From Desulfovibrio piger ATCC 29098 (lineage in GTDB: Bacteria; Desulfobacterota; Desulfovibrionia; Desulfovibrionales; Desulfovibrionaceae), in assembly GCF_000156375.1 (NCBI RefSeq), contig NZ_DS996359.1:257570-321569 (forward strand): DNA of 64,000 nucleotides, in the 5' to 3' direction. Below the pieces are notes generated by a model that was given only the letters and a program-made list of their open reading frames with translations, had not been told where the DNA came from and ran no database searches. Numbering within the stretch: position 1 is the first letter of the stretch; the number at the start of each line of letters is the position of its first letter. The position numbers and the translations under genes were made by a program. Below are positions 1 through 5,788 of the stretch, in pieces.

Positions 1-468
1 CCCCCGGTCGCTGGTCGCCACTAGCTCGCGATCCAGGGCGGCAAGTTCACCGTCCAGCATATCTACCAGCAGGCCGTCCGCATTGCCCGGCAGGGACAGA
101 CGGTCACGGAGCAGGGGCAGCAGTTCACCGGCCACGGCCCGCACACCACGCAGGGCGTCCCGGTACTCATGAAGGGCATGGGCCGCCGCTTTCAGGTCAT
201 CCAGGGCGGCTTGTGCGTGGCGCTCCAGCTTGCCCCGCTCATCCGGCAAGGACTGTTGAGCGCACCAGTTCAACACATGCCGAAAACTGAATCCGGGCAG
301 ATCATGCAGGGATTCCTCTCCCCAGTCCGCCAGCAGGTCTTGCAGCAGCGCCTCATAGCGGGCCGCCGGTTCTTGTCCGCAAGGATTCTCCGCAGCGGCG
401 ACGTGAAGGGCAGCATTGATGGCGGCAATCTGGGATTCAGTCAGCAGAACGACATCAGCGTTACGCAT
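1..468 (-). CDS. Hypothetical element protein, truncated by window edge
   Basis: An open frame of 156 codons starts at ATG 466-468 and has no stop before the window edge, so the C terminus is missing. The visible part is Ala/Leu-rich and probably helical, with a few Cys and Trp residues (for example NWCAQQ near residue 71). I do not recognise a family. Its start overlaps the stop of the preceding frame by 8 nt (ATGCGTAA), and the GGAGG-type ribosome-binding site lies inside the last codons of that frame. This implies translational coupling to the upstream antisense-regulated frame. In phages P1 and P4 the gene placed like this is the effector controlled by the antisense RNA; that role here is inference only. 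Confidence 0.7.
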   Translation of the reverse strand, partial: MRNADVVLLTESQIAAINAALHVAAAENPCGQEPAARYEALLQDLLADWGEESLHDLPGFSFRHVLNWCAQQSLPDERGKLERHAQAALDDLKAAAHALHEYRDALRGVRAVAGELLPLLRDRLSLPGNADGLLVDMLDGELAALDRELVATSDRG

Positions 469-886
469 GGCGCACCTCCCCGGCAGGAATGAGGTTGCAG
501 GGAAGGGCCGCGACGGTGTGCCGCAGGGCGGCGGGGATGAAAGGAATCATGGGGGCCTCGTGAGATTGGGGATGATGGAAAACAAAAAAGGCAGGGCGTA
601 ACGCTCCCCGGCTCTCACATAGCCGCCGGTCCTCACGGATACCGGACGTTACAACCCTGCCAATATGCGAAAGCAGCCCGCCGGGCATACGTCCGGCAGG
701 AGCTCCAACAGCAAAAGCAGTCTGTGTGACACGACTTCTTCCGGCATTGGGGATGCTGGAAAGGCGCGTGTGACGCCTTGTGAGATTTGGGGCCACCAGA
801 AGGCCACAGAGGCCCGCAAAAGTCAAGGGGCGGCCACCGGCAAGGGGGCGGCTCATTTCATGCCGGAGAAGGGAACTACGCAGCAT
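461..886 (-). CDS. Ash/Icd-like overlapping frame A
   Basis: A 141-codon frame that opens inside the end of the previous frame (start ATG 884-886, 11-nt overlap) and closes 8 nt into the next one. Its middle part (motifs LSSIPNAGRS, GRMPGGLL, GRVVTS) is nearly identical to frame B at 876-1382 and resembles the short Ash/Icd-like proteins annotated beside antisense RNAs in P4- and P1-like elements. The conserved stretch is the coding shadow of the structured RNA at 590-661, so part of its protein conservation may really be RNA conservation. A second start, ATG 548-550 with its own GAGG site, would give only 29 residues ending GEVRHA. That internal start is the predicted antisense target. Whether the long or the short product is made cannot be decided from sequence. 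Confidence 0.45.
   Translation of the reverse strand: MLRSSLLRHEMSRPLAGGRPLTFAGLCGLLVAPNLTRRHTRLSSIPNAGRSRVTQTAFAVGAPAGRMPGGLLSHIGRVVTSGIREDRRLCESRGALRPAFFVFHHPQSHEAPMIPFIPAALRHTVAALPCNLIPAGEVRHA
548..566 (-). promoter_or_regulatory. Antisense-target ribosome-binding site, unit A
   Basis: Read on the minus strand this is TCTCAC, then GAGG, then five C and ATG (start at 550). The TCTCAC stretch is complementary to the terminal-hairpin loop of the adjacent structured RNA (590-661), which carries GTGAGA. A second copy of the target, TCTCACAAGG, lies on the other side of the RNA at about 776-785 and pairs over 7 nt. This is the arrangement of C4-type antisense control, in which the RNA covers a ribosome-binding site on its own transcript. 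Confidence 0.6.
581..776. repeat. Long direct repeat, copy A
   Basis: This 196-bp stretch matches 1101-1296 at a constant offset of 520 bp with substitutions only. It contains the structured RNA and most of the Ash/Icd-like reading frame. Similarity continues less cleanly on the left through the GGGGGCCTCG ribosome-binding region near 551. The differences cluster in RNA stems and loops, not randomly. Confidence 0.9.
590..661 (-). ncRNA. C4-like antisense RNA, copy A
   Basis: The 72-nt minus-strand RNA folds with an outer stem GGCAGGG/CCCTGCC, a second stem GTAACG/CGTTAC, and two inner hairpins. The first is CCGGT/ACCGG closing the loop ATCCGTGAGG; the second is CGGCT/AGCCG closing ATGTGAG. 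The 3' end runs into CTTTTTTGTTTT, a terminator-like or processing boundary. The second copy (1110-1181) keeps every stem by compensatory changes. The loop GTGAGA pairs with the downstream ribosome-binding site at 556-565. The layout matches what I know of the C4 antisense RNA family (phage P1 C4, P4 CI). A covariance-model search against that family would settle the name. Confidence 0.7.
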
Positions 887-1382
887 GGCGCACCTCCTCC
901 ACGGTCAGGACGTTGCCGAGCATGGCCCAGCGCACACGGGCCGACGTGGACAGCGACGTGCCCAGCAGGGCCACAAGGGCGGCAGTTTCACCGGCACGGG
1001 CCAGCTTGCGAAGAAGGAAGGACAGGGACGCACGGCCACCGCAGGACGCGGGGCGGAAAAGGGGGATGGAATGCATGGGGGCCTCGCAAAGTTTGGGGAA
1101 AACAAAAAAGGCAGGGTATAACGCTCCCCGGCCTTTGCGAAGCCGCCAGTCCTCACGGATACTGGACGTTACAACCCTGCCAATATGTGCAAGCAGCCCG
1201 CCGGGCATACGTCCGGCAGGAGCATTGACAGCAAAAGCAGTCTGCGCGGCAAGACTTCTTCCGGCATTGGGGATGCTGGAAAGGCGCTTGCTACGCCTCG
1301 CAAAGTTTGGGAACTCAACCATGCCCAAAGCCAGGGCGCGCGTCAAGGGCCGCAAAGATCCAGCGGTATTGCTACGCAGCAT
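876..1382 (-). CDS. Ash/Icd-like overlapping frame B
   Basis: A 168-codon frame starting at ATG 1380-1382 inside the end of the previous gene (overlap ATGCTGCGTAG) and ending EVRHAA 11 nt into frame A. The central segment is a paralogue of frame A and overlaps the structured RNA at 1110-1181. An internal ATG at 1074-1076 has a GCGAGG ribosome-binding site followed by five C. It would give a 66-residue product beginning MHSIPLF and containing a Leu/Ala-rich stretch. That internal start is the predicted antisense target. By analogy with P1 icd the short form may be the functional product. The last codons contain the GGAGG that serves the next frame, a coupling arrangement seen at three successive junctions here. 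Confidence 0.5.
   Translation of the reverse strand: MLRSNTAGSLRPLTRALALGMVEFPNFARRSKRLSSIPNAGRSLAAQTAFAVNAPAGRMPGGLLAHIGRVVTSSIREDWRLRKGRGALYPAFFVFPKLCEAPMHSIPLFRPASCGGRASLSFLLRKLARAGETAALVALLGTSLSTSARVRWAMLGNVLTVEEVRHAA
1074..1092 (-). promoter_or_regulatory. Antisense-target ribosome-binding site, unit B
   Basis: The minus strand reads CTTTGCG, AGG, five C, ATG (start 1076). CTTTGCG is a perfect 7-nt complement of CGCAAAG in the terminal-hairpin loop of the RNA at 1110-1181. The same CTTTGCGAGG occurs again upstream of the RNA at 1297-1305. In unit A both targets and the loop are changed together to the CTCAC/GTGAG version, which supports real base pairing. Confidence 0.65.
1101..1296. 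repeat. Long direct repeat, copy B
   Basis: Partner of 581-776 at a fixed 520-bp offset. The copy includes the structured RNA and the flanking target motif on both sides. No inverted ends or transposase are associated with it, so local tandem duplication within the element is the simplest origin. Confidence 0.9.
1110..1181 (-). ncRNA. C4-like antisense RNA, copy B
   Basis: Same 72-nt fold as copy A. Outer stem GGCAGGG/CCCTGCC is unchanged. GTAACG pairs with CGTTAT (one G-C became G.U). CCAGT pairs with ACTGG, replacing CCGGT/ACCGG. The terminal hairpin is CGGCTT/AGGCCG with loop CGCAA, replacing CGGCT/AGCCG. Loop ATCCGTGAGG of the first hairpin is identical in both copies. The RNA is followed by CTTTTTTGTTTT. 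Its loop CGCAAAG is complementary to CTTTGCG at both flanking target sites. Confidence 0.7.
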
Positions 1383-1818
1383 GGCAGCCCTCCTTCACCT
1401 TGAAGCCGGGGCAGAGGACAGGCCAGCCGCGACCGTCCGGCAGGTAATGGGAACGGCATCCCACAAGGCCGATGATGGCGGCCCGGAAGGACGGCACGAT
1501 GCCATGCCTACAGACACGGCAGAGCCAGCTTTGACGGGGGGCCGGTGCAGGATCGGCCCAGGTCTCTTCCCACTTGCCGGGCGCGAACAGGTCACACCAC
1601 CCGGCGGCGGTACGGAGCTTTTCGCCGGTCATCATGCAGAGCTTGCGATCATGGCCGGAGGCCAGGGCCACAATACGGAAAAACTGGCAGCAGGAGCAGC
1701 ATTCGGATTGCGAGGAGCGGGGCGGTGTGGCAGAATAAGGGCAAGCAAGATCCCTCACCTTGCCGCCTTTTTTACCTGCCCCCACCGCCGCCAAGCTGGG
1801 GGCTTTTTTATTACGCAT
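1372..1818 (-). CDS. Cys-rich hypothetical element protein
   Basis: A 148-residue frame beginning MRNKKAPS at ATG 1816-1818, which overlaps the alpA stop by 8 nt (ATGCGTAA). Cysteines occur in clusters (CCSCCQFF near residue 41; CRVCRHG near 104; later single Cys), suggesting a metal-binding or zinc-finger-like fold, but I recognise no family. A segment around GEKLRTAAGWCDLF reads like authentic protein. Its last codons (GAGGGC) provide the ribosome-binding site for the next overlapping frame. It belongs to the alpA transcription unit. Function unknown; codon use is compatible with coding but homology would be needed to confirm it. Confidence 0.5.
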   Translation of the reverse strand: MRNKKAPSLAAVGAGKKGGKVRDLACPYSATPPRSSQSECCSCCQFFRIVALASGHDRKLCMMTGEKLRTAAGWCDLFAPGKWEETWADPAPAPRQSWLCRVCRHGIVPSFRAAIIGLVGCRSHYLPDGRGWPVLCPGFKVKEGCHAA

Positions 1819-2047
1819 TGACAGCCCCCTCACCGGCATTGAGACGGTCGATCAGGGCGCGCACATCTTCCACACGATAGCCGCGGGCACGCTTGCCCAG
1901 GGCCACGGGCTGGGGGAAATCCCCGGAGCGTACGCCGTTGTACCAGGCTGTCTTGCAGACGGGCACGAGCTTCAGCACATCGGCCAGGCGCAGAAACCCG
2001 GTTTCCGGCAGGACAGGGGCGGAAGGCTTTTGGACAGTAGCGGGCAT
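1811..2047 (-). CDS. AlpA-family transcriptional regulator
   Basis: A 78-residue DNA-binding protein of the AlpA/excisionase-like winged-helix family. It shows the typical pattern: FLRLADVLKLVPV, then KTAWYNGVRSGDFPQPV, then LGKRARGYRVEDVRALID. AlpA proteins in P4-like elements activate excision or delayed genes. Here it heads a chain of at least four overlapping genes running left. The start at 2047 is supported by AAGGAGG 7 nt upstream, but that site lies in the 3' arm of a perfect hairpin (2053-2088), so expression is probably controlled at the leader. Family assignment is secure; the target genes are not known. Confidence 0.88.
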   Translation of the reverse strand: MPATVQKPSAPVLPETGFLRLADVLKLVPVCKTAWYNGVRSGDFPQPVALGKRARGYRVEDVRALIDRLNAGEGAVNA

Positions 2048-2088
2048 GAAAAAACCTCCTTGCAGGTTGATGAATTTGCAAGGAGGTT
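2048..2088 (-). promoter_or_regulatory. alpA leader hairpin sequestering the Shine-Dalgarno
   Basis: On the minus strand AACCTCCTTGCA (2077-2088) and TGCAAGGAGGTT (2053-2064) form a perfect 12-bp stem with a 12-nt loop. The 3' arm contains the alpA ribosome-binding site AAGGAGG and is followed by a run of T (six, two of them in the stem) and then C-ATG. The structure has the features of an intrinsic terminator and of a translation-blocking hairpin at once. Opening it would be required for alpA translation. Confidence 0.7.
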
Positions 2089-2116
2089 AGCGCACCGTGC
2101 GGTGTGGTAAGCAAGC

Positions 2117-2180
2117 GGGGTAAGGCGTGGTATTTTCGTCTGTGAGGTATGGTATTTTGCCCGGCAAGGTGGGGTAAGGC
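2117..2180. repeat. Short direct repeats upstream of the alpA leader
   Basis: GGGGTAAGGC occurs at 2117-2126 and 2171-2180, and TGGTATTTT at 2128-2136 and 2150-2158, with further GGTA words between. A small palindrome CGCACCGTGCG sits at 2091-2101. Position just upstream of the alpA leader on its promoter side suggests regulator-binding sites. Confidence 0.5.
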
Positions 2181-2890
2181 CTACCACGGCAAGGTCTTGG
2201 TGCTGCCGTTGAACAGATCCTTGCCGTACTGCTGCCAGTCTTTGATATCCCCTTGAGGATGCATCAGGCCGCCGATCATTGCCCAGGAGGCCCCGCGCTC
2301 TTTCAAACAGGCCGCCGTCTCTTGGGGGGTCTTGCCCTCCTTCCGGCTCTGTTCCACCACGGCAATCAGGCCGTACCACTCCAAACACTGGCCTTCACCC
2401 TGCCGGACCTTCTCCAGTTCCGCCTTGGTATTCTCTAGCTCCGCTTGCAAGACGGCATTCTCTTGCCGGGCCTGCTCAAGTTCCGCTTTCAGAGCGGCAA
2501 GCTGACCTTCCAGATCGGCAATACGGTCTTCCGTGGTCTCAACGGCTACAGGGCAATTCCCCTGGTGGCAAATCTTGATATGCGTTTCAATTGCATAGGC
2601 CGGCAGCCCAACGTCTTTGATGAGCTTTCTTTCAAAATCTTTGCAGCGGATGAGGTAAGCGCCTGTCTCTTTGGTGAATGGGCGCTTGTATATTATTTTA
2701 CAGTCTGTATTTGGCGGAATTCTTAAACTCCACTCATCAGTTTTTGACATGCATTCCCATAGCATGAGTATGGGAAGTCCATAAAATTCTTCCAGCTCGA
2801 CAGCCGAGAAGAAATATTTGTCGGGGGAAACCCTCCGTATTTTCTGATTCGTTCTATAGCTTTTCGGGATTCTTCAGGGGATAGCTGCAT
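2181..2890 (-). pseudogene. Frameshifted coiled-coil element protein
   Basis: Two pieces of one protein appear to be joined by a 1-nt frameshift. The N-terminal piece starts at ATG 2888-2890 with a strong GGGAGA site and reads MQLSPEESRKAIERIRKYGG. After the run GGGTTTCCCCC (about 2822-2832) the frame must change to continue SPDKYFFSAVELEEFYGLP and then the long downstream frame to the stop at 2181. The downstream part contains a coiled coil with repeated ELEQARQE/ELENTKAELEKV heptads around residues 115-150 and a conserved-looking tail ending TKTLPW. Without the shift the N-terminal frame runs on to stop at 2723. Function unknown. A sequencing error in the homopolymer is possible; internal ATGs at 2750 or 2765 could give a shorter intact protein. 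Confidence 0.55.
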
Positions 2891-3502
2891 ATCGTCTCCC
2901 TTGCTGCTCTCTTGTTGGTTAACCGGCAGGGTGGCAAAGGCAGGATTGTCCACGCCTAGCCGGGGAAAAGTCCAATCGTTCCAGCTACGGCCCATCACCG
3001 CAGCGGCCTGCCGTAGCCCCCACATTTGGGTTCTACGAAGATGCCAGCAGCTTACGGGCGGCGCGCCCAATTTGGGCCGACCGAATCCGACGCCCTCAGA
3101 TTTGAGGCGGCCGAAGATTCCAGGGGGTTACATTTAACGCGCTGAATTTTCAGCTGGTTGTCCTCAAGGCTGCTGCGCTGATATTTCAGCTCAGGGCCAT
3201 AATCGGACTATGCCCCCACAATGCCGGAGCATCCCGCAAGCAATGCCCGGAGCATAGCCAACGCCCCCAGATCTGGTTTGGTTGGCGCTCAGCCCAAAGT
3301 TGGGCGCAGTGCCCAGGGGGCTGCATATTGCGCAGATCCTTTGCCGGGCAATAGAAGGGGGTGCATCGGATGCACACCCCTGGCAGCAACTCAGGCCACC
3401 TTTTCCGGCAAGGAGAGGGGCAGGCCGTCCTTGCATCCCGCCGCTTCCCATCCAAGACAGGCCAGCCACACATGCCGAGGGATGGGCTTCCGGGCCGTGC
3501 GG
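2891..3502. other. Gap with a cluster of short palindromes
   Basis: I see no convincing gene here, although the frame of the pseudogene's first part stays open upstream to 3070. The stretch holds several short palindromes: GCCCAA-t-TTGGGC near 3067, CCTCA-gatt-TGAGG near 3094, GCTGAA-tt-TTCAGC near 3142, GCTGA-tatt-TCAGC near 3178, CCAGATCTGG near 3269, GCCCAA-ag-TTGGGC near 3292 and GTGCAT-cgg-ATGCAC near 3361. They could be operators or an origin-type region. Confidence 0.45.
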
Positions 3503-3817
3503 TCATGCCTCACACAGCGCCCGCCGCACCACGTCCGGGGCGACCTCGATAACACGCAGATAGGCCCGTGCCGCCGGATCGGGCTGCCGTCTGCCCTGTT
3601 CCCAGTTGCGCAGGGTATAGAGGGACAGACCAAAGGCAGCGGCAAAGACGGCTTGAGAAAGGCCAAGCTTTTGCCGGATGGCCTTCACGTCCACCCGTTC
3701 GGGAGCACTGGCCGGGGGAAAGTCATGTACGCCGTATTGCGCCCTGTCTGCCGTCCCGTCCATGTAGCCTACAGCTTCAGTCAGACCGGCAATGATTTCT
3801 TGTCCTATCGTGCTCAT
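3503..3817 (-). CDS. HigA/NadS-like antitoxin, XRE family
   Basis: A 104-residue protein with a C-terminal helix-turn-helix of the Cro/CI type: KAIRQKLGLSQAVFAAAFGL, followed by LYTLRNWEQGRRQPD, the classic HigA-type recognition region, then a proline-and-alanine stretch. It is the antitoxin partner of the preceding RelE/HigB-like gene; the toxin stop and antitoxin start share ATGA. Toxin-first order is characteristic of higBA modules. The antitoxin probably represses the shared promoter at 4171-4198. Such modules stabilise integrated elements. Assignment to the family is firm; the exact subfamily is not. Confidence 0.85.
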   Translation of the reverse strand: MSTIGQEIIAGLTEAVGYMDGTADRAQYGVHDFPPASAPERVDVKAIRQKLGLSQAVFAAAFGLSLYTLRNWEQGRRQPDPAARAYLRVIEVAPDVVRRALCEA

Positions 3818-4149
3818 GGCTTTTGTCTCCCATATGCTGCAAGCAGCGCCGTCAGTCGGCGCATATCATTCTTTTCGGCTTGCGTCAGATTCGCTTTTTC
3901 GTTCTTCCCGTATATCAGCAGGGCAAACAGGGGAATGCGCTCGGAATGAAAGTAGTAGATCACCCTGTAGCCGCCGCTCTTGCCTTCTCCTTCTCTTGCC
4001 CATCGCAGCTTGCGAACGCCGCCCGTGCCTTCCATGACCTTTCCACTGTCGGGATGTTCGGCCAGGTAGGCCACCAAATCGGCCCGCTCCGCTTCGGAGA
4101 GAATCCCCTTGGCCCTGCGCAAAAAGGCGGGGGTTTCAATAACGGTCAT
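3814..4149 (-). CDS. RelE/HigB-like toxin
   Basis: A roughly 111-residue toxin of the RelE/ParE superfamily beginning MTVIETPAFLRRAK. Family features are GGVRKLRWA, GGYRVIYYF and the C-terminal YGKNEKANLTQAEKN signature, common in HigB-like ribosome-dependent mRNA endonucleases. I chose ATG 4147-4149. An upstream ATG at 4180-4182 lies upstream of the -10 element of the predicted promoter and so cannot be on the main transcript. ATG 4162-4164 would be at the predicted transcript start and nearly leaderless. No clear Shine-Dalgarno precedes any of these. The gene overlaps the antitoxin by 4 nt. Confidence 0.83.
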   Translation of the reverse strand: MTVIETPAFLRRAKGILSEAERADLVAYLAEHPDSGKVMEGTGGVRKLRWAREGEGKSGGYRVIYYFHSERIPLFALLIYGKNEKANLTQAEKNDMRRLTALLAAYGRQKP

Positions 4150-4170
4150 AGGTGGTGTGTTCATGGTTCT

Positions 4171-4198
4171 ATTGTAAGTCATTGGCTTATAAGGTCAA
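4171..4198 (-). promoter_or_regulatory. Promoter of the toxin-antitoxin operon
   Basis: On the minus strand TTGACC (4193-4198), a 16-nt spacer, and TACAAT (4171-4176) match a sigma70-type promoter well. The predicted transcript start is near 4164, which decides against the longest toxin frame. Confidence 0.65.
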
Positions 4199-4271
4199 GA
4201 GGCAATTCACCGGCAAGGGTAGGGGCTTGAGGTCCCAATTGGGGGCAATCGCTTACACCTTTACACCTTCC

Positions 4272-4498
4272 TTCGTGTTACGGAACACGTTCGTGTTACC
4301 GTTCGTGTTACCTGTAAAGCCTTGTGGCTGTAGGGCCGTAACACGAGTAACACGAGTAACACGTCAAAAGCGGGCTAGGTAGGGGAAGCATTCCGGCAGG
4401 GGCAGGGGCTTGTAACCGCTGTAACCAATGCATTCGGAAAGTGGTTACGCCACAAATCCTTGTGGCTGTAGGCTGTAACCGGTGTAACCATTGTAACC
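4272..4498. repeat. Iteron-like repeat region
   Basis: TTCGTGTTAC occurs three times (4272, 4290, 4302). The inverted word GTAACACGA then occurs three times in tandem with 9-bp period (4338-4363, last copy one base short). A second word, GTAACC preceded by T/C/G, occurs at about 4411, 4421, 4474, 4483 and 4492, with an inverted GGTTAC at 4443. A 15-bp direct repeat CCTTGTGGCTGTAGG (4320-4334 and 4458-4472) precedes each GTAAC cluster. There is no convincing gene in 4183-4522. Iterons next to an integrase suggest an origin, arm-type recombinase sites or regulator sites. Confidence 0.8.
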
Positions 4499-4522
4499 GC
4501 GTTTTTCGGCATGGTGAGGGGC

Positions 4523-5728
4523 TCATTCTTCGTTATCCCCTTCACCGTCCCGCAAGCTGTCCAGATAGTCGGCCCACTCCTGCATCATGCGGCGGCGCTC
4601 TTCCACATACTGGGCGCGGTTGTAGGCATCCCGCACGCTGTTCCTTTCGGCATGGGCAAGCTGTGCCTCGATCACGTCAGGGCGGTAGCCCATTTCATTC
4701 AGCCGGGTAGAGGCCATGCTGCGGAAGCCGTGGACGGTCATTTCATCCCTGCCGTAGCCAAGGCGGCGCAGGGCGTTGAGCAGGCCAACATCAGATATGC
4801 AGCGCGTGACGGAAGCCGTGCCGGGAAAGACAAGCTCCCTGTTGCCGGTGATGGCGTGTAGGGCGCGGAACATCCCCACCACTTGCCGGGCAAGCGGGAC
4901 AAGGTGGGGCCGCCGCATCTTCATGCGTTCGGCAGGTATCAGCCATTCCGCCCTGTCCAGGTCGATTTCCGCCCAGGTGGCCCGCCGCAGCTCGCTGGAG
5001 CGGACAAAGACATACGGCATGATCTTCAGGGCGAAGGAGACGGACACGTCCCCCGGATAGTCATCTATGGCCCGGAGCAGGGCGCCTATCTCCCGCGGTT
5101 CGGTGATGGCGGCATGGAGGCGCACCGGCTTTGTGGTCAGGGCTTCGGTCAGATGGCTTGCCGGATCGGCGACGATCATCCCGGCAAGGCGTGCGTAGCG
5201 CGTCACCTGTCCGCATATCTGGGCAAGGCGGCGGGCTGTCTCCAGGTGGCCTTGCCGCTCCACCTTGCCCAGCACAGCCAGGAAGTCAGGCGCGCCAAGC
5301 TCGGCAATGGGCCTGCTGCCAAGATCAGGAAAGGCCAGGGTCTCCAGCCGCCGGATAATCTGCCGGGCATGGTTGGGCGTCCAGCCCGCCAGCTTCTTCT
5401 TGTGCCATTCCCGCGCCACCACTTCAAAGGTACGGCTCCTGGCGATGGCTTCCGCCTTGGCGGCCTTGCGTGCGGCGCACGGGTCCACGCCACGGGCGAT
5501 CATTTCCTTTGCCGTGACAGCCCTGGCCCGCGCCTCCTTGAGGGAAACGGCAGGATAGGTGCCGATGGCAAAAAGACGTTCCTTCCCCTCAAAGCGGTAC
5601 TTGAGGCGCCAGAGCTTGCCGCCGCCTGGATTGACCAGCACATACAGCCCGCCGCTGTCCGCCATCTTGTAGGGCTTTTCCTTGGGCTTCGCCGTCCTGA
5701 TGGCGGTATCCGTCAGCTTCTTGGGCAT
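4523..5728 (-). CDS. int: P4-type tyrosine recombinase (integrase)
   Basis: A 401-residue site-specific recombinase that would integrate and excise the element at tRNA-Ser. The N terminus has the DUF4102-type arm-binding domain (LTDTAIRTAKPKEKPYKMAD, GGLYVLVNPGG, IGTYPAVSLKEAR). A SAM-like core-binding domain follows, then the catalytic domain with RSSELRRATW, the HGFRSM box, LAHAERNSVRDAYNR and a final tyrosine (RAQY). All expected catalytic residues are visible. The start at 5728 (MPKKLTDT) has AGGAG 8 nt upstream; a longer frame from 5749 would put that site inside the gene. It faces away from the tRNA, with its promoter in the short gap containing GGGGGTA repeats. Confidence 0.95.
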   Translation of the reverse strand: MPKKLTDTAIRTAKPKEKPYKMADSGGLYVLVNPGGGKLWRLKYRFEGKERLFAIGTYPAVSLKEARARAVTAKEMIARGVDPCAARKAAKAEAIARSRTFEVVAREWHKKKLAGWTPNHARQIIRRLETLAFPDLGSRPIAELGAPDFLAVLGKVERQGHLETARRLAQICGQVTRYARLAGMIVADPASHLTEALTTKPVRLHAAITEPREIGALLRAIDDYPGDVSVSFALKIMPYVFVRSSELRRATWAEIDLDRAEWLIPAERMKMRRPHLVPLARQVVGMFRALHAITGNRELVFPGTASVTRCISDVGLLNALRRLGYGRDEMTVHGFRSMASTRLNEMGYRPDVIEAQLAHAERNSVRDAYNRAQYVEERRRMMQEWADYLDSLRDGEGDNEE

Positions 5729-5729
5729 T

Positions 5730-5788
5730 GGGGGTACTCCTGACTTCAAGGGGGTATGTTTTTTTCAGATACCCCCGAAAGTACCCCC
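5730..5788. repeat. GGGGGTA repeats, direct and inverted
   Basis: GGGGGTAC (5730-5737) and GGGGGTAT (5750-5757) are followed by inverted ATACCCCC (5769-5776) and GTACCCCC (5781-5788). Farther right, GAACTTTG[GA]CG occurs at 5808 and 5881. These lie between the integrase start and the tRNA, where arm-type recombinase or excisionase sites are expected. Confidence 0.6.

Noticed and set aside
2723-3070. A 115-codon minus-strand frame including the start of the coiled-coil gene
   Set aside because: The part before 2890 has no good start site, and the part after the homopolymer is out of frame with the conserved-looking sequence.
3360-3380. Hairpin GGGGTGCATCGGATGCACACCCC as a terminator
   Set aside because: No T run on either side and no gene ending next to it; treated as part of the palindrome cluster.
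3186-3506. Small minus-strand frames between the antitoxin gene and the palindrome cluster
   Set aside because: No ribosome-binding site and Cys/Trp/Pro-rich composition typical of spurious frames; palindromes overlap them.
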